Notes under the pieces: generated by a model
What the model saw: only the letters and a program-made list of their open reading frames with translations
What the model was told of the DNA's origin: nothing
The model's database searches: none
Part shown: positions 10,962 to 22,536 of the stretch, piece by piece
Numbering within the stretch: the stretch's first letter is position 1
How the letters are laid out: each line of letters begins with the position of its first letter
Position numbers and translations under genes: made by a program
Source of the DNA: Xenopus tropicalis
Lineage: Eukaryota; Chordata; Amphibia; Anura; Pipidae
Assembly (NCBI RefSeq): GCF_000004195.4
Contig: NC_030678.2
Coordinates: 89,440,904-89,504,903, forward strand
Direction of reading: 5' to 3'
Length of the DNA: 64,000 nucleotides

Positions 10962-11665
10962 CAAGTATGGGATTCCTTATCTGGAAACCCATTGTCCAGA
11001 AAGTTCTGAATTACGGAAAGGTCATCTCCCATAGACTCCATTATAAGCAAATAATTCTAATTCATAAATTTCTTTTCCTTTTGCTCTGTAATAATAAAAC
11101 AGTACCTTGTACTTGATCCTAACTAAGATATAATTAATCCTTATTGGAAACAAAAATATCCCATTGGGTTTATTCAATATTTAAATGATTTTTAGCAGAC
11201 TTAAAGGAACAGTAACACCAAAAAATGAAAGTGTATAAAAGTAACTAAAATATAATGTGCTGCTGCCCTGCACTGGTAAAAGTTGTGTGTTTACTTCACA
11301 AAGTCTACTATAATTTATATAAATAAGCTGCTATGTAGCTATGGAGGCAGCCATTCAAAGGAGAAAAGGCACAGGCACATAGCAGATAACAGATAAAACA
11401 CTATTGTATTCTACAGAGCTTATCTGTTATCTGCTATGTAACCTGTGCCCTTTCTCCTTTTTTCCAGCTTCATTGGCTGCCCCCATGGCTACACAGCAGC
11501 TTATTATATAAATTATAGTAGTGATACTGTAGCAAACACACTAGTTTTACCAGTGCAAGGCAACAGTGCATTATATTTTTATTACTTTAAAGCTCTTTCA
11601 TTTTTTGGTGTTACTGTTCCTTTAAGATATGGAGATCCAAATTATGGAAAGATCCCTGATCCCTT
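10962..11665. repeat. Family B MITE split by a family A MITE
   Basis: Starts ACAAGTATGGGATTCC. The arm GCAGACTTAA is interrupted at TTAA by a family A element (11,201-11,625), after which the family B sequence resumes as GATATGGAGATCCAAATTAT. The right terminus is degraded. Confidence 0.7.
11201..11625. repeat. Family A TTAA MITE (AGGAACAGTAACACC)
   Basis: Inverted ends TTAAAGGAACAGTAACACC and GGTGTTACTGTTCCTTTAA, with TTAA duplicated. About 420 bp and non-coding, with the inner inverted pair ACAGATAA and TTATCTGT. The AGGAA start fits the TTAA-target T2/Kolobok-type MITEs known in Xenopus. Other copies lie at 32,108, 32,809 and 44,610. Confidence 0.85.
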
Positions 11666-12491
11666 AAGTCAGATTTTACAGTGCATCATTTTTATTGTGC
11701 TCACTGGGAATTGTTTTTATGATATGTCTGATTCTTACAGCTGTAAACATAATTTCAAGGAAAAGAGGGGGATTAGGTGCTCAACCCAAGCAGCAGCTTT
11801 ACCATAAAGCGTCGACAATTTAATAAAAGGTCATATAACACACACAGCTTGCACAATGAAGAATGAGTTGTGAAGTTACGAGTTGTTGTATAAAATTTCA
11901 CTGCCATCAGCTTCTTTTTCCTACTCTGAAAAGAAGCCCCCTTTGATGTGCCAGCTGTCAGTGCTGCTCCACCCTTACAGTTGTGCAACATGTGACCTTG
12001 ACTCCTTTACAGACAGCTGAAGTGACTAACAGTAGTTATCTAATTGCAACTTAGTTTCTTAAAAATTGAGAGGATAAGTCTAATCATGAGCAATGGGCAT
12101 CTGAGAAATCACATAAAAATAATTACCAAGAAAACACACTGGCCCGCAATATTCCACATAATAGTTCCTATAGCTGTTATTAGCATATGCCTTAATTGGT
12201 TGCATATCCTTCTTCAAGCAACTTGCCATTTTATGTTATATGTACATTTTGTAAATGCAATGGATATTAAAACCGGTTTTGCACTGTCCCTTTCACTGCT
12301 GGTTCTGACTATTAAAACAACTCAGCAAAAATGCAAAACTCCAAGCTACCCCAGGGGAAGGAAAAGCTTTCTGCAGACCCACAAGTTAATATCCAGGCTC
12401 TATCGCAGTCTACTGGCGGGACCAAGCCAAAGAGTAGAAGGATTTAATTTCCAAGAGACAATTTTTAGTTAGGTATGAAAAAATGAAAATA

Positions 12492-12828
12492 CAGGTATAG
12501 GACCCATTATCCAGAATGCTCAGGACCAAAGGTATTCCGTATAAGGGGTTTTTCCATAATTTGGATCTCCATACCTTAAGTATACTAAAAAAAAAAAAAA
12601 ATCAATAAAACATTAATTAAACCCAATAGGCTTGTTTTGCATCCAATAAGGATTAATTATATCTTAGTTGGGATCAAGTACAAGATACTGTTTTATTATT
12701 ACAGGGAAAAAGGAAATCAGTTTTAAAATTCTGAATTATTTGATTAAAATGGAGTCTATCGGAGACAGGCTTTCCATAATTCTGAGCTTTCTGGGTAATG
12801 GGTTTCCGGATAAGGGATCCCATACCTG
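12492..12828. repeat. Family B TA-target MITE, complete
   Basis: 337 bp, ends CAGGTATAGGACCC and GGGATCCCATACCTG, flanked by TA on both sides. It is the best complete copy of this family. Confidence 0.85.
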
Positions 12829-13045
12829 TAATTTAGAAGTGGACATGCCACTAAATAGAAAACACGGCAACACAACCCATTACAAATAACCTTACCAGCT
12901 TTTTGCCAAACATGGCAATTTATTTCACAAAAGAATAACATGTCAACACAAAAGTCATATAGAGTACTATATCAACCACATCCCCCTCTTTTGGACACAA
13001 AGACAAATTAATCCCACATATTCGTAGGGTACCAAAATATAAATA

Positions 13046-13715
13046 CAGTAGAACCCCCATTTTACGTTTTTCAGGGGACCATGAAAAAAAGATGTAAAAT
13101 CAGGGAAAATGTAAAATCAGGGAAATGTGTTAAGGACACATAAATGTCAATGATTTAAAGGAAATAAGTACAGGAATAAATTTTTATTTTCAACACAGTT
13201 CCTTTACTGAGTTATTTCACAGGTTTTAGCAGAAGTACTGAAACAACTTTTTACAGTACTGTAAAACATTTTGCATTTAATGCATGTGTTTGCTAAAAGT
13301 TTGAATATCACTATAAATTAATAAGATGCGGAAAAGAATACTGTACAGCACTGAAACAAAAATCTGTACTCTTTTAAAAATCTGCACCTTGTACAGCTGT
13401 TCCCCATACTTGTGCAACTCTCGCGCAGTATGAAATATGAGGCGATAGTGGTGACGCTGACCTTCCTAAGATGGCGCCTGTGATCGCAAGACATGGGGGA
13501 AACTTTAATTCCTAAAGTAAGCTGTATTTTTACCTTAAAACTAAGCGATTTGCTAGGGAGAGGCATGATAAAAACAGTGTAAAATGCGGGAAATTCATAT
13601 GTAAAATCCGGGAATAGAGCCCATAGGAATACATTAAAATTGGTGGGACCACAAAAAAACGGTGTAAAAAGCGGGAAAACTTAAAATCCGGGGATGTAAA
13701 TTGGGGGTTCTACTG
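13046..13715. mobile_element. pogo/Tigger-like non-autonomous element
   Basis: Inverted ends CAGTAGAACCCCCATTTTAC and TTGGGGGTTCTACTG, flanked by TA (13044-13045 and 13716-13717). It is 670 bp with several GTAAAATCAGGGAAA-type internal repeats. The CAGTAGAACCCC start resembles Tigger termini. No transposase frame remains. Confidence 0.75.
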
Positions 13716-13800
13716 TAGTGCTATATAATTTTCATGATCAGCACGTCCCACGTCTGGCTGTCTGCTGTTTATGTGCTGTAACAGCTAGTAAGATACCCTC

Positions 13801-14204
13801 TAAAACAATTTATTGCCTAATAAAAGAAAACATAATTCTAAGCAATTTTCCATATAAATTTATTAAAAATTATTAGTGCTTTAAAAGTTATTTGTAAATG
13901 TAATTGCTATAGAAAGCAGCATTTGCTGAGCGCCTGGTTGTTACTTTTTAAACAATGTTGCAAGTGCCAAGCTCCTCCAGCAAGGCAGGTCTGTCAGTCT
14001 ACTGGCGTTTGTTTCAAACGCCAGAGCCACCAGGGCAGAGAATAGAAAGGACAGGCAGACACTGCTTTTAATAGCAGTTATTTATACAAATAACTAAAAA
14101 ACCATTACAAATATATAATGAATGTACATTGGAAAGTAGCTTAGAATTAAGTTTTCTTTTATTAGGCAAAAAAATATTTTTGGGGTTGACATGTCCTTTA
14201 AACA
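13801..14204. repeat. MITE with AT-rich inverted arms
   Basis: The left arm TTGCCTAATAAAAGAAAACA and the right arm TTTTCTTTTATTAGGCAA are complementary. The right end GACATGTCCTTTAA suggests a TTAA-type element whose left terminus has decayed. Confidence 0.6.
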
Positions 14205-15328
14205 GTGCTGTAAAATGAAGAACCAATCAGACTGGTTACATAGCTGCTGGGGGCTTTAGAATTGAGTAATCCAATTAAGTAGCCTATATGAATAATTTAC
14301 TAGTCTAATGTGCACATATGAAGGCAATAGGCGAACTGATATAGTTAGTTCACTCATTCTTAGCCAATCTGGCATTAAAATGATCGATCTCCAAGCACAA
14401 ATTTACAAGGTCTGCTCACAATTCAAGTTTACTTAATTCGACAACAGTTGTTTCAACCTGTATATTTAGTTATTGGCAAAGCTGCTTGAAAGGATCCCCC
14501 TTCCATACACTTATCTGCACTTTCAAAATGTAACTTTACAAATGTCTTTTTTTCAAACAATCACTTTTCGGACCATGCCATCAATACGCATTATCTGATG
14601 CTCAAACTAGTGGCTGACACTGTTAAGGCAACTATCTATACGAAGTACAAAAAGAACGTTCGTGAGCTTATGTGATATGTTGGATTTGGTCCTTTTAGTC
14701 ATGCCTCATGCATTTCTGTTGCTTTCCACATAAGGAGATGCAAGTTTAGAATTTAAAATGCATCACATTTGTTTTTAAGATTTATTATCTATATTAAGGT
14801 TTATGGCACATAAAACTTTATGGGGACATGAGAAACACAATGCCCAAGGGTGAGGTCAGTAACAGAATATCAGCATCTCTGAAAAGCTCACTTCGGCAGA
14901 TACACTAACCCTAAACTATTTTTCCCCAACCCTTACCTCCACCAAACAAAAAAAAAAATCAAAAAAACTTTTCACCTGGATAAAACAACCATCACCTATG
15001 AATTCTGAGCAAAAAGAGAGGTGCAGAGATGTCACCTTCCTTCATACCATCAGAGGAACAACAATCCTAGCATGGTACATTAAATAACATATTTGGTTCA
15101 CATGTCCTAATTTTCTTTTGTATTATGTTATATTGTTCCTATTGATATTTTAGATGCATGAGAACATCAAGGTCAGGGCAATGTACATAGTGTCAAAAAT
15201 AAATAGTATTTCACGCTCTTGCACCCTGCCCTGAGTCAAGAATAGCCACAGGTTTTTGCAAAATGAAAAAATCCGTGTCTGCCACACAAATAAAGTATTG
15301 CCTGCATCCCCCCCTCCAACACACTTTG

Positions 15329-15757
15329 AGGCCGATTTATCAAAATTCGAATTTATGTGTTTTTTCACGATTTGAGAAAAATAAACAGTGAAAAAACACA
15401 AATGTGACTATACTTGAGTATATTCTTAAGAACCATGAATAGTCCGTATTTATTAAAGAAAAAAATCTGAGAAAAGTCGCCAGAAAAAACTTGGTAAAAG
15501 TTGGTGAGAATCAATATAAGTCAGAGAATCAGCTTTGCGTTGTTATTAAAACATTTGAGTTTTTTAGCCTCATTGAAAATGAATGGAACTTCTTGCCAGT
15601 GTGTGACTTTTTTTTCCAATACATATGTGGGAATATTGTTGCGCTTTTTCTTAACTAAGCTAGCATTCAAAAAGAAAAGTTGCACGAGTTTTCGCAGTTA
15701 TTTTTTTTACATCCGTATTTTTTTTTCACAGACTCAAATTTTGATAAATCTGACCTT
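15329..15757. repeat. MITE with GATTTATCAAAATT termini
   Basis: AGGCCGATTTATCAAAATTC at the left and TTTTGATAAATCTGACCT at the right are inverted. The interior is AT-rich without coding potential. Confidence 0.6.
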
Positions 15758-16039
15758 TATCTTGTGAGTCATCCTATTTAAGTTAGGAAGCAACAGCAAG
15801 GGCAGGCTACTTTAGCATTTTAGTAAATATCTCTCTTGCATAACAGTGAATGATACTATCAACAATTAGATTGTGTACCAGTTAAAACTAATTTCCAGAA
15901 AACCATGACTGTCTAAGTCATTTATTAAAAGATCCAAATTGAAAAAGCACAAATGAAAAAGATGCGGAAAGCACCAAAAACGTGATTTTTTGTATCGTCA
16001 TACAAAAGCCAGTATTAAAAAACACGAAAACCTCCAAAG

Positions 16040-16638
16040 CAGTGATCCCCAACCAGTGGCTTGTGAGCAATATGTTGCTCTCAGTGCCCCCAAACCAGGT
16101 AGTTATTTCTGAATTCCTGACGTGGTGGAAAGTTTTAGTTGAAAAAAAAAAAACAAGATTAACTACCAAATAAAACCTCCAATAAGCTGATTGTGTGCAT
16201 AGAGGCTACCCAATAGCCAATCTTAGCCCTTATGCCCTGAAGCTAGCCATACACGCACCGATAATATTGTACGGAACCTCATTTCGTACCATATTCGGTG
16301 CGTGTATGGCAAGTCGGTGAGTCGACCGATTTCCCAGGATGCTGCTGATATCGGTCGACTCGCCGATAGGCCAGGTTAAAAGATTTTGATCGGGCGCCAT
16401 AGAAGGCGCCTGATCAAAGTCTGCCGTCAAGGCTGAATCGGCAGAAGGAGGTAGAAATCCTATTGTTTCTACCTCCTTATCTGCCGTTTCAGTCCTGAGC
16501 GGTCAGTGGCAGATTGTACGATCTAAAATCGCCACGTGTATGGCCACCTTTAGACCTTCATGAACTTTTATGATGCTTGTGTTGCTCTCTTCTTACATTT
16601 AACGGTGGCTCTTGAGTAAGAAAGTTTGGGGACACCTG
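16040..16638. mobile_element. Family K hAT-type MITE carrying a nested family G element
   Basis: Begins CAGTGATCCCCAACCA and ends GTTTGGGGACACCTG. Flanking octamers CTCCAAAG and CTCTAAAA agree at 6 of 8 bases, a decayed hAT duplication. A family G MITE fills 16,242-16,548. Confidence 0.75.
16242..16548. repeat. Family G foldback MITE
   Basis: Ends GCTAGCCATACACGCACC and CACGTGTATGGCCACC, in reverse orientation relative to the 34,184 copy. The GGAGGTAGAAATC/GTTTCTACCTCC hairpin is retained. Confidence 0.8.
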
Positions 16639-16888
16639 CTCTAAAACCACAAAGCAAAGAAAGATCTTCCAGTTGGTAAAGGGGACACCTGCCACTGACT
16701 TCTACATGATTTTGTCAGGTTTTAGACGGCTTATTTTTAGATCCAAATGTCGCAGTTTGGTCCCACAATAAATCACAAAATTGGGTTCTGGCATAAAACA
16801 AAATTAAGCATTAGTAAATGTCCCCTTAATTTGATATAAACATGTTTATGCATCCCATAAAAACTACCAAGATGAACAAACCTGGTCT

Positions 16889-17194
16889 TTAAAGGGGTTG
16901 TTTCACCTTTAAATTAACCTTTAGTATGATATACACATCGATATTCCGAGACTAATTTAAATAGGGAAGGGACTGAATAGAAAGATAAGGAAAGTAACAA
17001 TAAAATTGTTGCCTAGCAGAGCAAATGTTTTTTGGCTGCTGGGGTTAGTGAGCCCATTTCAAAGCTGGACAGATGTAAAAGAGAGGCAAATAATTCAAAA
17101 ATGATAAATAATGAAGACCAATTGCAAAGTTGCTTGGTATAGGACATTCCACAACATACTAAAAGTTAAATAAAAGGTGAACCACCCCTTTAGT
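16889..17194. repeat. Family D TTAA-type MITE (AGGGGTTGTTTCACC)
   Basis: Left end TTAAAGGGGTTGTTTCACC and right end AGGTGAACCACCCCTTTAG are inverted. The same family, with an insertion, occurs at 44,340-45,242. Confidence 0.7.
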
Positions 17195-18489
17195 ACAAAA
17201 ACTGTTACTGTTAAAGGACATGTTAAAATTCTTCTCGCAAGCTACTAATGCAAATATTCAAAATAAAAATAGCGGTTCCTGTATATACCACATCCCTTTA
17301 CAATGCTATTCCTGTATACTGCCAGATAACTTCTCTTATATAAGTTAATGAACATTTGTCAACTGAACATACAGTCTTCCACAAGGATCCCATTACTACT
17401 GCTACCCTCTAAGCATAAAATTATTTCAACGTAGAAGTCCCAAATTTAAGAATACCGCAATAGTCCTCTGCCAACAAAATACCACAAGACCATTAATGGT
17501 ATTAAGCATGAAAAAAATTGTGTATACTGTATTAATAGAGTTCAAGCAGTTAATAATGGAAAACATAGATCGCCCTTACATGCTACTAGGGAGAGAAAAT
17601 GCTTACACTCAGTGTTTATATCAGACAACTTTTGCTTTCACTTTCTACACACAATGCAGTTGCATTGCACTACAGTTCTGTAATGCTCACTCTCTTTACC
17701 AGTTCCTATAATTAATATTTTACTTAATTAGAACGTTCTTATTAAAGATTACGATGCTCCCACTCATCAATCAGTACATCAGTTGTTGTAAACTATAGGG
17801 CCTACAACTGTTCTGGTTTTAAGCTTGCAAAAGTATTGCTGCCACATAACATTCCCCAAATTATGTTTGTTGCATAGGGCCAGAAAATATAAATATCAAA
17901 GATTTTCAAGAATAAATTAAAAAATACATCATAAATGTTTTGAAGTCCTGGGAGCAGAAGCAGAAGACTGACAGGAAGGAAAACTGGCTTCTGTAACATT
18001 TTTTTTCAAAGTCAGAAGCAGAAGTGCAAAGAACGTCAACACAATCTGCTTTGAAGAGAAATGAAATAGCACAGTGAAAGCAATGGAAAGGTTTAATGAA
18101 TATATATATATATTGAAAGGTCTGATGTGCTTTGATCACTTCATTCGAGTGTAGATGTTTAATTGCCTCTTGGCATAGTTATGCCCAGCCAGGGGGTAAT
18201 TAAAATCCAATTCAGTTTGCCAATAAAGAGTTTCACTTTAACCCCTACTTCAAGAAACTGTTGAAACAGGGAGAATGTTATGCAGACAGGTTGCTAAACT
18301 GACACCTGATCGTTTCTATAAATACACACGTACACATTTATATTTTATTTTTACCACAGCACTATAAGATGTATGACACAGATGCATGGACCCCCTGAAA
18401 CCACCCCGCAGCCTCCCCAGGGCCCCAGTTCCAGCCAATGAAATATCTCTGCAGTGCATTCTGGCACTTAAATGTTAGAACTGACTGCA

Positions 18490-19310
18490 GCACCAAGAAC
18501 GCAGTTACCCGACGCTATGTATTGTGGGAGCGGTCAGAGGCCCTCACTTGCCCCCTGCCGCCGCCATTCCTGCCAAGGCAGTTAGAATAACCATGAGCCC
18601 CACTGATGCGTGCAAGGCAAGCACATATTATGTATAGTGCAAACCTCACTAGCGCAGCACCCAATGCGAATGAATCGCGGTAGTGGATTAGGCTATACAG
18701 AGCATTAACCCTCCCACATACCCGCCCCCATCTCTCACTGTCAGAGACCAAAATAAAACCATTGCGCTAAGACCCAAACAAGCCCTGGCGAAAGCCAGTC
18801 CGTGAATTTGCTGGGTACGGCTAGTCCGGCACTACAGCCGCCGAGCGGATACATTTGCAGCTCATGTGAAGCTGCGGTGCGTGCAGTTGTTTCCCTTTTC
18901 TACCCAACTCAGCCATCACTCACCTCGCAGAAGCGACTGCAGTACACAGAAGAGGAGGGTGCAGACACATCGTCCTCTTTCAGCGTGTCCTCTAGCTCCC
19001 TCAGGTCTTCTGCCAAGCGGTGGGTTCGAGCCATGGAAAGCGATAAAGGCGGTGTGTCTTTGCTGGCTAGCCCCGTTCGGGACTCTCCCTTCCCGTCCGC
19101 CATCTTCCCTCGCCTTTGCCGCGCGTAGGCAACACACACACACAGCTCGCACAGCGCACTCACTCGCAGCGTCACGTGTTTCGGCGTCTACTAGCAACGT
19201 CATCACTAGGGAGACCCGCGGGCGCGTAAGCAACTCCGGTCCGCCTAAGGTCAAGTCTCCTCCCTGAATGCCAACTAGAAACACCCTCTAGTCGCGGCCA
19301 TTTTGATTGT
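18490..19310 (-). promoter_or_regulatory. CpG-island promoter of rlf
   Basis: This is the only CpG-dense stretch in the window and it surrounds rlf exon 1, so it is very probably the rlf promoter. Visible motifs are a YY1-type AAGATGGCGG overlapping the start codon (19096-19107), another YY1-type CGGCCATTTTG at 19295-19305, an E-box TCACGTG at 19172-19178 and a CRE-like TGACGTT on the minus strand near 19196-19203. The transcription start is not determined. No convincing gene begins on the plus strand, so bidirectional use is not supported. Confidence 0.75.
18924..19103 (-). CDS. rlf: rlf exon 1 (start codon; residues 1-60)
   Basis: Coding begins at the ATG whose A is at 19103, in good initiation context (A at -3, G at +4), and runs 180 nt to a GAG|GTGAGT donor at 18923. 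The 60 residues begin MADGKGESRTGL, as in mammalian RLF, and end SSVYCSRFCE, matching the family's YC...FC segment. A second in-frame Met at codon 24 could be used but lacks the conserved start. The exon lies in a CpG island and ends in phase 0. The overlapping plus-strand and other minus-strand open frames here are GC-rich shadows. Confidence 0.9.
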
Positions 19311-19330
19311 TGACAAACTTTACTCTAGTC

Positions 19331-19617
19331 CAGGGGTCTCCCACCTTTTTTACCCATCAGCAACATTTAAATGTAGAAAAATGTTAGGGACCAACCCAAG
19401 CATGAAAACATTTCCTAGGGAATGGCCAACAAGGGCTGTGATTGGTTATTGGATGGCCCAATGATGACTGGCAGACTACAGGAGGCTCTGCTTGACAGTA
19501 CTCATGGTCTTTATGCTTTCAAATCTTATCTTTAAGTCAGAAATTCAAAAATGGGAGCAACATTCATGGGGTTGGTGAGCAACACATTGCACTTGAGACA
19601 CTGGTTGGGTATCCCTG
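19331..19617. mobile_element. Family K hAT-type MITE just upstream of rlf
   Basis: Begins CAGGGGTCTCCCACC and ends GGTTGGGTATCCCTG. Flanking octamers CTCTAGTC and CCTTAGTC agree at 6 of 8. It lies about 230 bp upstream of the rlf start codon, bordering the CpG island. Confidence 0.75.
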
Positions 19618-20516
19618 CCTTAGTCTAAGTAAAAATATTAAAAATCAGTGTAGTGTTGTGATTTTAAATGTGAAATATTTAAACATATTTTAGTATGAAG
19701 GCTGAATGTTATGGATTTGCTAAATAACCCTTTTTTAACTAATTATATTTAAAAACAAACAGAAGCTGTAAGTCTTTGTGATTCTGCCTTGCAAAATATA
19801 GGCAAATAAAAGCATTACCTACAGCATTAGTTATGAAGACCAAACCAAACAAATTTGGTTTGTAATGTTTTGTAACCAGGCCATTCAGAGTTGCTTCCTG
19901 TCCAGCTTTGAATTGGAATGCCAAGTTTCTAGGCTTGTAAAAACAGAATATTCCATATAATTGTGGTGAGCAGGCACAATGTCACCACACCATCCCCAAA
20001 TATTACAGGGCCACTACCCAATATCACGGTTCTGCCCCTGACTTGGTTGTTCACCCCTTTTGTCCAGGTTTTGTTATCTCCATTCCTACCCAAATTAGCC
20101 TCTATCGATACCCTAGCCACCGAATCCAATTTGCTCCACAGTCTGTCACCTTACTTGATAAATTATTTTATGACCCATTTGTTTTAATTAATATAAAGTG
20201 TTGCGTAACTTACTGTTGTTATATTTAACTAATGGAAGATTCGCTACCTAACCTCCTATAGCTAATGCTATTCAAAAACAGAAGCAAACGTTTTAAAGCT
20301 ATGTGGTTCTGTCTGACAAAATGATAGCAGATTGGGGTTTCTATTTAATTATTGTTGTAATCTTTTATTTTTATAGCACTGAAAAGAGTATATATATTAT
20401 ATATAGTATGATATTATTATAATTATTATTATATGTTTATATAGTGCCAATATATTCCACAGCTCTCTACAGACATCATTCACATCAGTCCTTGTCCAGA
20501 GAAGATAACAATGTAA

Positions 20517-20782
20517 GGCTAATGCCACACGAGGTGTAGGGTGGATATTTTTGGCAAGCGTAAAAGCACTTGCTGAAAATTCCGCCCTACGCCTCCTACA
20601 CCTCCTACATGTGCCTGCACCGGAATGAATGAGATACGCTCGGGTGCAGGCACATGTAGCCGATATACCCATGAAAATGCGAGATAATGCGAAGTCTCGC
20701 GTTTTCATGCATATATCGGCTACATGTGCCTGCTTTTACGCTTGCCGAAAATATCCACCCTACGCCTCAAGTGGCATTAGCC
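20517..20782. mobile_element. Family L MITE with TAA duplication (Harbinger-like)
   Basis: Inverted ends GGCTAATGCCACACGAGG and CCTCAAGTGGCATTAGCC, with a 3-bp TAA duplication (20514-20516, 20783-20785). It carries paired sub-hairpins including TACATGTGCCTGCACC. A 3-bp TWA target is the habit of PIF/Harbinger elements. Confidence 0.8.
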
Positions 20783-20949
20783 TAAAGTAGGCATGCACAG
20801 GCCAATCACAGTATCTGACCAATCGCACATGGGCTAAACAAACAGATACCATTTACAAGAGGCCATACAATTAATGCCTGCTGTGCTTTTGATCCATTTA
20901 TTTGGGCTGTCAGCCAAAAGAATTGAAATAACAGGAATTTAACTTTCTA

Positions 20950-21140
20950 AGGGCCGTGACAGATGGGAAAATAATCTCCCCGAAATGCCATCCCACCGGC
21001 TAGAATGTAAATCGCCAGTGGGATGGCATACATGGCACAGCGATTTGCCGAAATCACAGAAGTTGCCTTGAGAGGAAACTTCGGCGCCACGCTGCCATCC
21101 CACCAGCGATTTACATTCTAGCCGGTGGGATGGCATTTGG
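20950..21140. repeat. Family J-related palindromic fragment
   Basis: GCCATCCCACCGGC and GATTTACATTCTAGCC recur in inverted order around 20,990-21,010 and 21,095-21,135. The AGGGCCGTGACAGATGGG start resembles family J (34,933). The right terminus is missing. Confidence 0.6.
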
Positions 21141-21201
21141 GGGTCAGTACAACGTGACCCTATTGCATCTGAGGATCAAATTACTTTTCAATGCATTTTA
21201 A

Positions 21202-21295
21202 GGCTGATGTCAGATGAGGCGTAGGGCGGATATTTTCGGCAAGCGCTTTTCCGCTTGCCAAAAATATCTGCCCTACGCCTCGTCTTGCATTAGCC
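21202..21295. mobile_element. 94-bp almost pure hairpin MITE (family L)
   Basis: The whole element is two arms of about 44 nt around a loop of a few bases, ending GGCTGATGTCAGATGAGG and CGTCTTGCATTAGCC. It is flanked by TAA at 21199-21201 and 21296-21298. It is a minimal form of the 20,517 element. Confidence 0.8.
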
Positions 21296-21611
21296 TAATG
21301 GCAGGGGTAAAATAGGATTTGGGTGCAAATTAATAACAAAGGTGACTGTGCCATTACTGCAGGTGACAGAGAGTTAAATCAGGGTAGGTCTCAAACAATG
21401 CAGGTATTGACATGTGTGGTTTGCTTTCATTCACCCCTCTAACACATGAAAGCCTTTTTTGCCCTAGATGGCCCTAGATCTTTCCCAAGTCTGTCAGGTG
21501 AGCTTTCTAGGTACTTGAGGACCCACCTACTATCACCTGTTTTTCACACTTGTATAGGACTGCTGTTACCTGGCAACCAGACATCTTTACATCCTGATGA
21601 CACAAGGATAC

Positions 21612-22063
21612 TGTTAGGCCACTCACCCGCAGCGTGTGTGACAGATCTGGGTGAAACGCACAAAGCCAGATGGAATGCATTTGCGATGATGTCGACACGT
21701 GCAAGTCATTTTATGCACTTGCGTTTGACGCAAGTTATGTTTTTGCTGCCAAATGCGAACACTTTAAATAGCCAAAACACTTAGGCAACAGTGCTCGGTT
21801 ATCAAGCTCTTTTGTGCCTAGCGTCCTCTTATCCTGTTGACCTGCTAATATGAACTTCTTGCCTGACCCTCACCTGTGAACCTTTGCTGCCTGCCACGAC
21901 CTGGACTCATTTGACTATTCTTCTGCCTACTCCTTTGGTACTATGCAATTTGACTTTCCAGCCTCTCTCCACTGCTGTGCTTCCTGTCTCACCCTTGGGT
22001 AAGCCGCCAGCTAGTGTGAGGTGCTTGTGGGTGGTGATCTCATCTGACCTGCTCGGCGTGACA
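21612..22063 (+). mobile_element. Solo LTR with 5-bp target duplication
   Basis: A 452-bp block begins TGTTAGGCC and ends GCGTGACA (TG...CA). It is flanked by the perfect 5-bp repeat GATAC (21607-21611 and 22064-22068). A TATA-like TTTAAATAG sits near 21,763 and the downstream part is C/T-rich, as in LTR R-U5 regions. No internal retroelement sequence adjoins, so it is a solo LTR left by recombination. The superfamily (Gypsy or ERV) is uncertain; the plus strand is inferred from the TATA-like box. Confidence 0.75.
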
Positions 22064-22536
22064 GATACCATGGGTGATCTGAAAATCTTTTCTTCTAGAG
22101 GTGGGGGGGGGGGAGATGTTTGAGGTTCAATTATATATCCTCCCTGTGTGTATATGATCACTTTTTAAGGGTTGTTAAAATAGGGAATTTGTCTAACTTT
22201 TTTGCATCTCCCTGCCTTTTGTTTAAAATAGTTAATGACAAGTTGCATCAAGTATATCAATTTTGCCATTAATGTGACCTTTCTTTAAATGGTAAATAAA
22301 CCTAAACTTCTTCAATGAGATTCATATTTAGTATTCACATAACATTGCCAGAATGACACATACAGCAGCACAGCTGCCTCCTGTGCAGAGACAGGTGCCA
22401 GAGTTTGAAATCCAATACAGCCAGGATACAGAACAGCTAAGAGAAGCTGTAGAAGCTCAATGTGCATATCTTTAAAATAACACCGATTTCTTTATTTGTA
22501 ATTAGAAAAATAAATTTTTTCATTATCTGAAACAAC

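Larger units (their letters stand above)
1651..19103 (-). other. rlf: rlf gene, 5' part (coding exons 1-5; gene continues past the left edge)
   Basis: Five minus-strand exons (19103-18924, 7372-7218, 6863-6782, 4835-4700, 1853-1651) splice at GT-AG sites with compatible phases into 756 nt, a 252-codon open frame. The conceptual protein follows human RLF (relative of ZNF292) throughout: MADGKG start, YC-x-x-FC, SFATARPYLTTECEDVLL, EFGNNNLQ, ILSQQPVE, LQMRIKHLMKSNCI and CLCTMLPNEDAFKE. RLF is a large nuclear protein with many C2H2 zinc fingers, implicated in transcriptional and chromatin regulation; this part is its helical N-terminal region and contains no zinc finger. The finger-bearing exons should lie left of position 1. 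Introns are about 11.6, 0.35, 1.9 and 2.8 kb and are filled with transposons. I prefer RLF to ZNF292 because MADGKG, EDVLLLLGRL and FGNNNLQ match RLF better. The homology is from memory of the family, not from a search. Confidence 0.9.

Noticed and set aside
11445..11807. 120-codon plus-strand open frame
   Set aside because: It begins inside the family A MITE and runs into unrelated sequence.
12044..12472. 142-codon open frame on the plus strand, the longest not explained by a gene or transposase
   Set aside because: No recognisable domain, no good splice sites or promoter context, composition like surrounding intron. Likely chance.
18802..19284. Several open frames on both strands across the CpG island
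   Set aside because: GC-rich shadows of rlf exon 1; only the MADGKG frame joins in phase to conserved exons.
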